Part shown: piece after piece, positions 33,458-35,907 of the stretch | How the letters are laid out: each line of letters begins with the position of its first letter | How positions within the stretch are numbered: the stretch's first letter is position 1 | Assembly: GCA_930982035.1 (NCBI GenBank) | Contig: CAKNJL010000014.1 | Span: forward strand, 1 to 35,907 | Source: an uncultured Clostridium sp. | GTDB taxonomy: Bacteria > Bacillota > Clostridia > TANB77 > CAG-508 | Length of the DNA: 35,907 bases | Direction of reading: 5' to 3' | Translations under genes and position numbers: made by a program | Notes under the pieces: model-generated | The model's input: only the letters and a program-made list of their open reading frames with translations | What the model was told of the DNA's origin: nothing | Database searches by the model: none

Positions 33458-33487
33458 ATTATAGTTGAATATGCATTCAATTGTCAA
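33458..33487 (-). promoter_or_regulatory. cad promoter with embedded CadC operator
   Basis: On the - strand a perfect TTGACA (33487-33482), 18-nt spacer and perfect TATAAT (33463-33458). The spacer contains TTGAATGCATATTCAA (33480-33465), an inverted repeat with TTGAAT/ATTCAA half-sites that fits ArsR/CadC operators. Bound repressor would block polymerase directly. Confidence 0.85.
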
Positions 33488-33664
33488 TACTTTTTATAAT
33501 TTTTTCAAAAAAATGTTACTAGACTACTATTAAATTATTTTCTTTAAACCACAAATTGTCTATGTCTAAGGCAATAAGTAGGTATAGTATAATAAATATA
33601 TATAAATTATTTGCTATAAGTAATCGGATAGCCTTAAAATTTGTACTAATTTTATCTTTACTCA

Positions 33665-33745
33665 TTGGCTTTCCGTAAATTTGCTCTGTGCCAATTTTAT
33701 TTAAGCCAAAATTGTGTATAACCATTGAAGCAAAGCAACTTTTAT
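33665..33745 (+). repeat. Dispersed intergenic repeat, copy B
   Basis: TTGGCTTTCCGTAAATTTG, a CCAATTTTA...AAAATTG hairpin, then CATTGAAGCAAAGCAACTTT. This is collinear with copy A at 16923-17001. It leads straight into the 39-bp hairpin. Confidence 0.85.
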
Positions 33746-33754
33746 AAAGAAGAT

Positions 33755-33837
33755 GTCCTAAAATAGGAACCCAAGAGACAAAAAATCCAGCTCGATAAGA
33801 GTTGGATTTTTTGTCTCTTGGGTTCCTATTTTAGGAC
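33755..33837. repeat. Hairpin with a 39-bp stem
   Basis: GTCCTAAAATAGGAACCCAA... at 33755-33793 pairs with 33799-33837 across all 39 positions except one G-T wobble, around the loop GATAA. Flanking GAAGA (before) and TCTTC (after) can extend the stem past small bulges. No ORF lies within. A stem this long would be an excellent RNase III substrate if transcribed. Confidence 0.9.
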
Positions 33838-33856
33838 ACCCTCTTCATTTTTCGTG

Positions 33857-34600
33857 TCATTTTTCAAAATAAAATTTGTATTCTTTATATTTTTCTTCTT
33901 CCAAAACACTTACCCTTCCGTTTAGGCGGTTTCTTGCTTCCTTAGCTTTTCTATGTGAAATTATTTCCAAATATGGAGTTTCACATTTATCTAAAAATAT
34001 AATTTCTGTTTCTGTTTCTGGAGCAGTATCATAAATGGAACTTTTCTCACTTGTAAAATACCAATATGGTATCTTATTTTCCGTGTTTATTTCCCCAGTT
34101 CCTCTTTTTAGCTTTCCTGAAATTTCTTGTACAGGTAAATCATAAAATGTCAAAAGTTTGCGTTCTTCGACATTTTCTACCGTTTCTGAGCTAATGATTT
34201 CAAAGTTATCATTATACCGCTTAAAACATAGCGAAGAAATAGTTATAGACAAAAACAAAATAACTATCGCCTGTATTACTATAGTTTTTTTATTTTCTAC
34301 CTTGCTCTTCTTGATAGTATCCTGGATAGCAACTGTTATAAGAAAAATCCCAAACAATCCAATAAAAATAGACACTGCTGATATTAGTAATAGCTTTTCA
34401 CTTATTTCTTCTTTGCCTATAGTTACAAAAAGTTCCACATATCCGGCAAGTATGTTTCCAAAAAGTAACATAGTTATAAAAAAAGTTTGTTTAAATTTTC
34501 TTTTTACTCCATTCTCCGAATAAACAATTGAGTCTATTGAGAGTATTAAGCATACAATCCCTTCAATAAAAAATACCCACAAAAAATTGTTAATTATCAT
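33857..34600 (-). CDS. Four-helix membrane protein with extracytoplasmic domain, unknown
   Basis: A 247-residue protein I do not recognise. Four hydrophobic segments lie at about 5-27 (NFLWVFFIEGIVCLILSI), 37-58 (QTFFITMLLFGNILAGYVEL), 71-93 and 106-124 (IVIQAIVILFLSITISSL). The last ~120 residues are soluble and polar, including REL-like LLTFYDLPVQEISGKLKRG, YWYFTSEKSS and ISHRKAKEARNRLNGRVS. ATG 34600 has AAGGAGGTC, a strong ribosome binding site. Its stop lies within the tail of the repeat B region, and its upstream side meets an IS3 remnant, so the gene sits among mobile DNA. No catalytic motif or known partner is seen. Confidence 0.75.
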   Translation of the reverse strand: MIINNFLWVFFIEGIVCLILSIDSIVYSENGVKRKFKQTFFITMLLFGNILAGYVELFVTIGKEEISEKLLLISAVSIFIGLFGIFLITVAIQDTIKKSKVENKKTIVIQAIVILFLSITISSLCFKRYNDNFEIISSETVENVEERKLLTFYDLPVQEISGKLKRGTGEINTENKIPYWYFTSEKSSIYDTAPETETEIIFLDKCETPYLEIISHRKAKEARNRLNGRVSVLEEEKYKEYKFYFEK

Positions 34601-34708
34601 AAAATGACCTCCTTAAAATAAATTATTATTTTCAAGTTATCTATACAAACCTGTACAACAGGATAATAAAATTTTACGTAAACATTTTAACATATTTTTT
34701 TATAAATT

Positions 34709-35056
34709 TCAAGATTTACTCAAAAAAGCGCTCATTATGTACTGAACCCAAAAAATTGGACATTTTTTGATTAGGTACTTGGCAACTTGGGAATGAACTC
34801 TGTATTGTACAGGGCTCATTCCTTTTAATTTGCCCTTTATTCTTTTATTATTATAATAATCTATATATTCTATTATATCTTTTTCTAACTCTTCTATTGT
34901 TTTATATTCTTTTATATAAAATAATTCTGATTTTAGTAATCCGAAGAAGTTTTCTGCTAGTGAATTATCTAAACAATTTTCTTTTCTTGACATACTTTGT
35001 CTAATTCCTTTTTCCTTACCGCTCTTGAATTTTTTCGTTTGAAATTTCTTGGATTT
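34709..35056 (-). pseudogene. IS3-family transposase OrfB fragment
   Basis: Only the C-terminal part of an IS3/IS150-type DDE transposase remains. The open frame reads GIRQSMSRKENCLDNSLAEN from about 35010 downward, then FFGLLKSELFY, YIDYYNNKRIKGKLKG and MSPVQYR. These are the last conserved blocks and include the Glu of the DDE triad in the SLAEN segment. The N-terminal ~200 residues and OrfA are missing. The frame reads on through the terminal inverted repeat, adding foreign residues (from about SQVAKYL), which implies loss of the native stop. It is not functional. Confidence 0.88.
34738..34762. mobile_element. IS3-type terminal inverted repeat
   Basis: TGTACTGAACCCAAAAAATT followed by GGACA matches the usual end of IS150/IS3 elements (TGAACTGACCCC...GTTGGACA type). 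It marks the intact right end of the remnant; the other end is not in the window. Confidence 0.75.
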
Positions 35057-35075
35057 TTAATATTAAATAAACTAC

Positions 35076-35675
35076 CTATCTTTTTAATATTTTATCTAAT
35101 TCTATTTCTGCCTTTTTTACAAAAAAATTACTAGTATCAACAGGAATTTGTAAATTAATAATTTGTGATTTTAATTTTTCTATTGTGTCAATATGGTCAT
35201 TATTTGATACTGTCTCTATTTCAATTAAAATGTCTCCATTCTCTATATCTTTTATTGCTATTTGAAATTCTTCTTTTCCATAAATAATATCATTTTCTAC
35301 AATATTCATTATTTTAGAGTAATGAATTGCTTGAAAAAAGTTTACAGCTTCATTAATATTAAGAATATCACAGTTAATAGATTCTTGACTTAATATATCA
35401 CCATTTGGGTTAAATTCTTTTTTCTTAAAAGTTAGCTTTTTACTTTTATTTCCTTTTAATTGATTTCCTATATCACGTATCAATATTGCATCTTTTAGAA
35501 TTTCTCTACTAGTTAATTCTTTTATCTTACTTTTTAAAGTATTTGGTATCATAAATATATCATCCATTGTAAATTTATCTATAACTTTAAATCCTTTATC
35601 TTCTAGAATTGTACATAGCTCACTTATGCTACAATTTACTTTCAATGTTATTTCATTTTCTTGTTTTATTCCCAT
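35076..35675 (-). CDS. CYTH-like (triphosphate tunnel) domain protein
   Basis: A 199-residue soluble protein with the outline of the CYTH/ThTPase superfamily, whose members bind triphosphates and a divalent metal inside a beta-tunnel. The N-terminal strand is NEITLKVN in place of the usual ExExK, so one acidic ligand seems replaced. DDIFMIPN, ILIRDIGNQ, LTFKKKEFN, then ILIEIETVSN follow in the usual order of charged tunnel strands. A final helix closes the fold. Family activities include thiamine triphosphatase, tripolyphosphatase and class IV adenylate cyclase, and I cannot choose among them. ATG 35675 follows AAGGAGGAG. It is flanked by the IS3 remnant and has no operon partner. Confidence 0.65.
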   Translation of the reverse strand: MGIKQENEITLKVNCSISELCTILEDKGFKVIDKFTMDDIFMIPNTLKSKIKELTSREILKDAILIRDIGNQLKGNKSKKLTFKKKEFNPNGDILSQESINCDILNINEAVNFFQAIHYSKIMNIVENDIIYGKEEFQIAIKDIENGDILIEIETVSNNDHIDTIEKLKSQIINLQIPVDTSNFFVKKAEIELDKILKR

Positions 35676-35786
35676 AACTTTTCTCCTCCTTGTGTTATTT
35701 TTATTTAAAAATTATTACTGCAATTTTATTGCAACACCCATAATTTTTTATAATAATCTATAATATTCTGTGTTAAATATAAGAAT

Positions 35787-35814
35787 AAAATACTGTTTTC
35801 AAAGACAGTATTTT
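35787..35814. terminator. Hairpin near the window end
   Basis: AAAATACTGT 35787-35796 pairs with ACAGTATTTT 35805-35814 around an 8-nt loop. It could terminate transcription on either strand, but the gene it would serve lies outside the window. Confidence 0.5.
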
Positions 35815-35907
35815 CAGTAAATCTGGTTATCAGTGATATTATATAGCAATTTATATAAAAGTCAATACCAAAATTACCAAAAAAGGGAAAATAATTTTTA
35901 CCAATTT

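Noticed and set aside
33519..33725. 68-codon open frame on the - strand
   Set aside because: It lies inside the dispersed repeat copy B and the cad upstream gap, has no ribosome binding site, and matches no protein pattern.

Overview
The window comes from a very AT-rich (visually about 27-30 % GC) Gram-positive bacterium, most likely an anaerobic member of class Clostridia, perhaps gut-associated. The evidence is the A/T-biased codon use, AGGAGG-type ribosome binding sites, sigma-A-like promoters (TTGACA/TATAAT), the standard code with TGA as a stop, the rnc-radical SAM gene pair, AddB-type rather than RecBCD-type recombination, and YitT and CadC/CadA proteins. No rRNA, tRNA or CRISPR array was seen. 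The inference stops at class level.

Layout. 1-2300: a tandem GGGACGGTCC-type repeat, a TrmH/SpoU RNA methyltransferase, an orphan structured RNA with its own promoter and terminator, and a DUF362 ferredoxin-like protein. 2495-4382: a decayed ORF and an AAA-ATPase/PD-(D/E)XK protein. 4502-11939: mfd, an SDR oxidoreductase, a C39-peptidase-like protein that seems to lack the catalytic Cys, and topB. 12439-14547: a decapeptide-repeat coiled-coil protein and an unrecognised HExxH metalloprotein. 14568-24032: a GltD-like protein, a family-4 uracil-DNA glycosylase, a YfiH/PgeF laccase-domain protein, an MFS transporter, addB and an OGG-type 8-oxoguanine glycosylase. Intergenic gaps here hold large fold-back elements. 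24170-25193: a complete type III toxin-antitoxin locus (promoter, 36-nt repeat RNA antitoxin, terminator, ToxN/AbiQ-family toxin, terminator). 25452-28289: yitT, a radical SAM protein and rnc. 28518-30827: a divergent pair encoding a membrane-anchored SH3/glucosaminidase and an exported protein of unknown function. 30848-33487: a cadmium/zinc resistance operon (cadC, a stand-alone HMA metallochaperone, cadA) with two operators. 33665-35907: dispersed repeats, a very long hairpin, a membrane protein, an IS3-family remnant and a CYTH-like protein.

How genes work together. DNA repair is over-represented: Mfd recruits excision repair to stalled polymerase, UDG and OGG remove uracil and 8-oxoguanine, AddB belongs to the double-strand-break nuclease, and TopB resolves recombination intermediates. 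They are separate transcription units, not one operon. The cad genes form one metal-inducible operon. ToxIN is a self-contained phage-defence or maintenance cassette.

The least explained material is non-coding: the switch-like RNA at 1064-1172, a 281-bp fold-back at 15958-16238, three consecutive hairpins at 22894-23113, a 39-bp-stem hairpin at 33755-33837, and a CCAATTTTA/TAAAATTG hairpin module that recurs four times in the same orientation.
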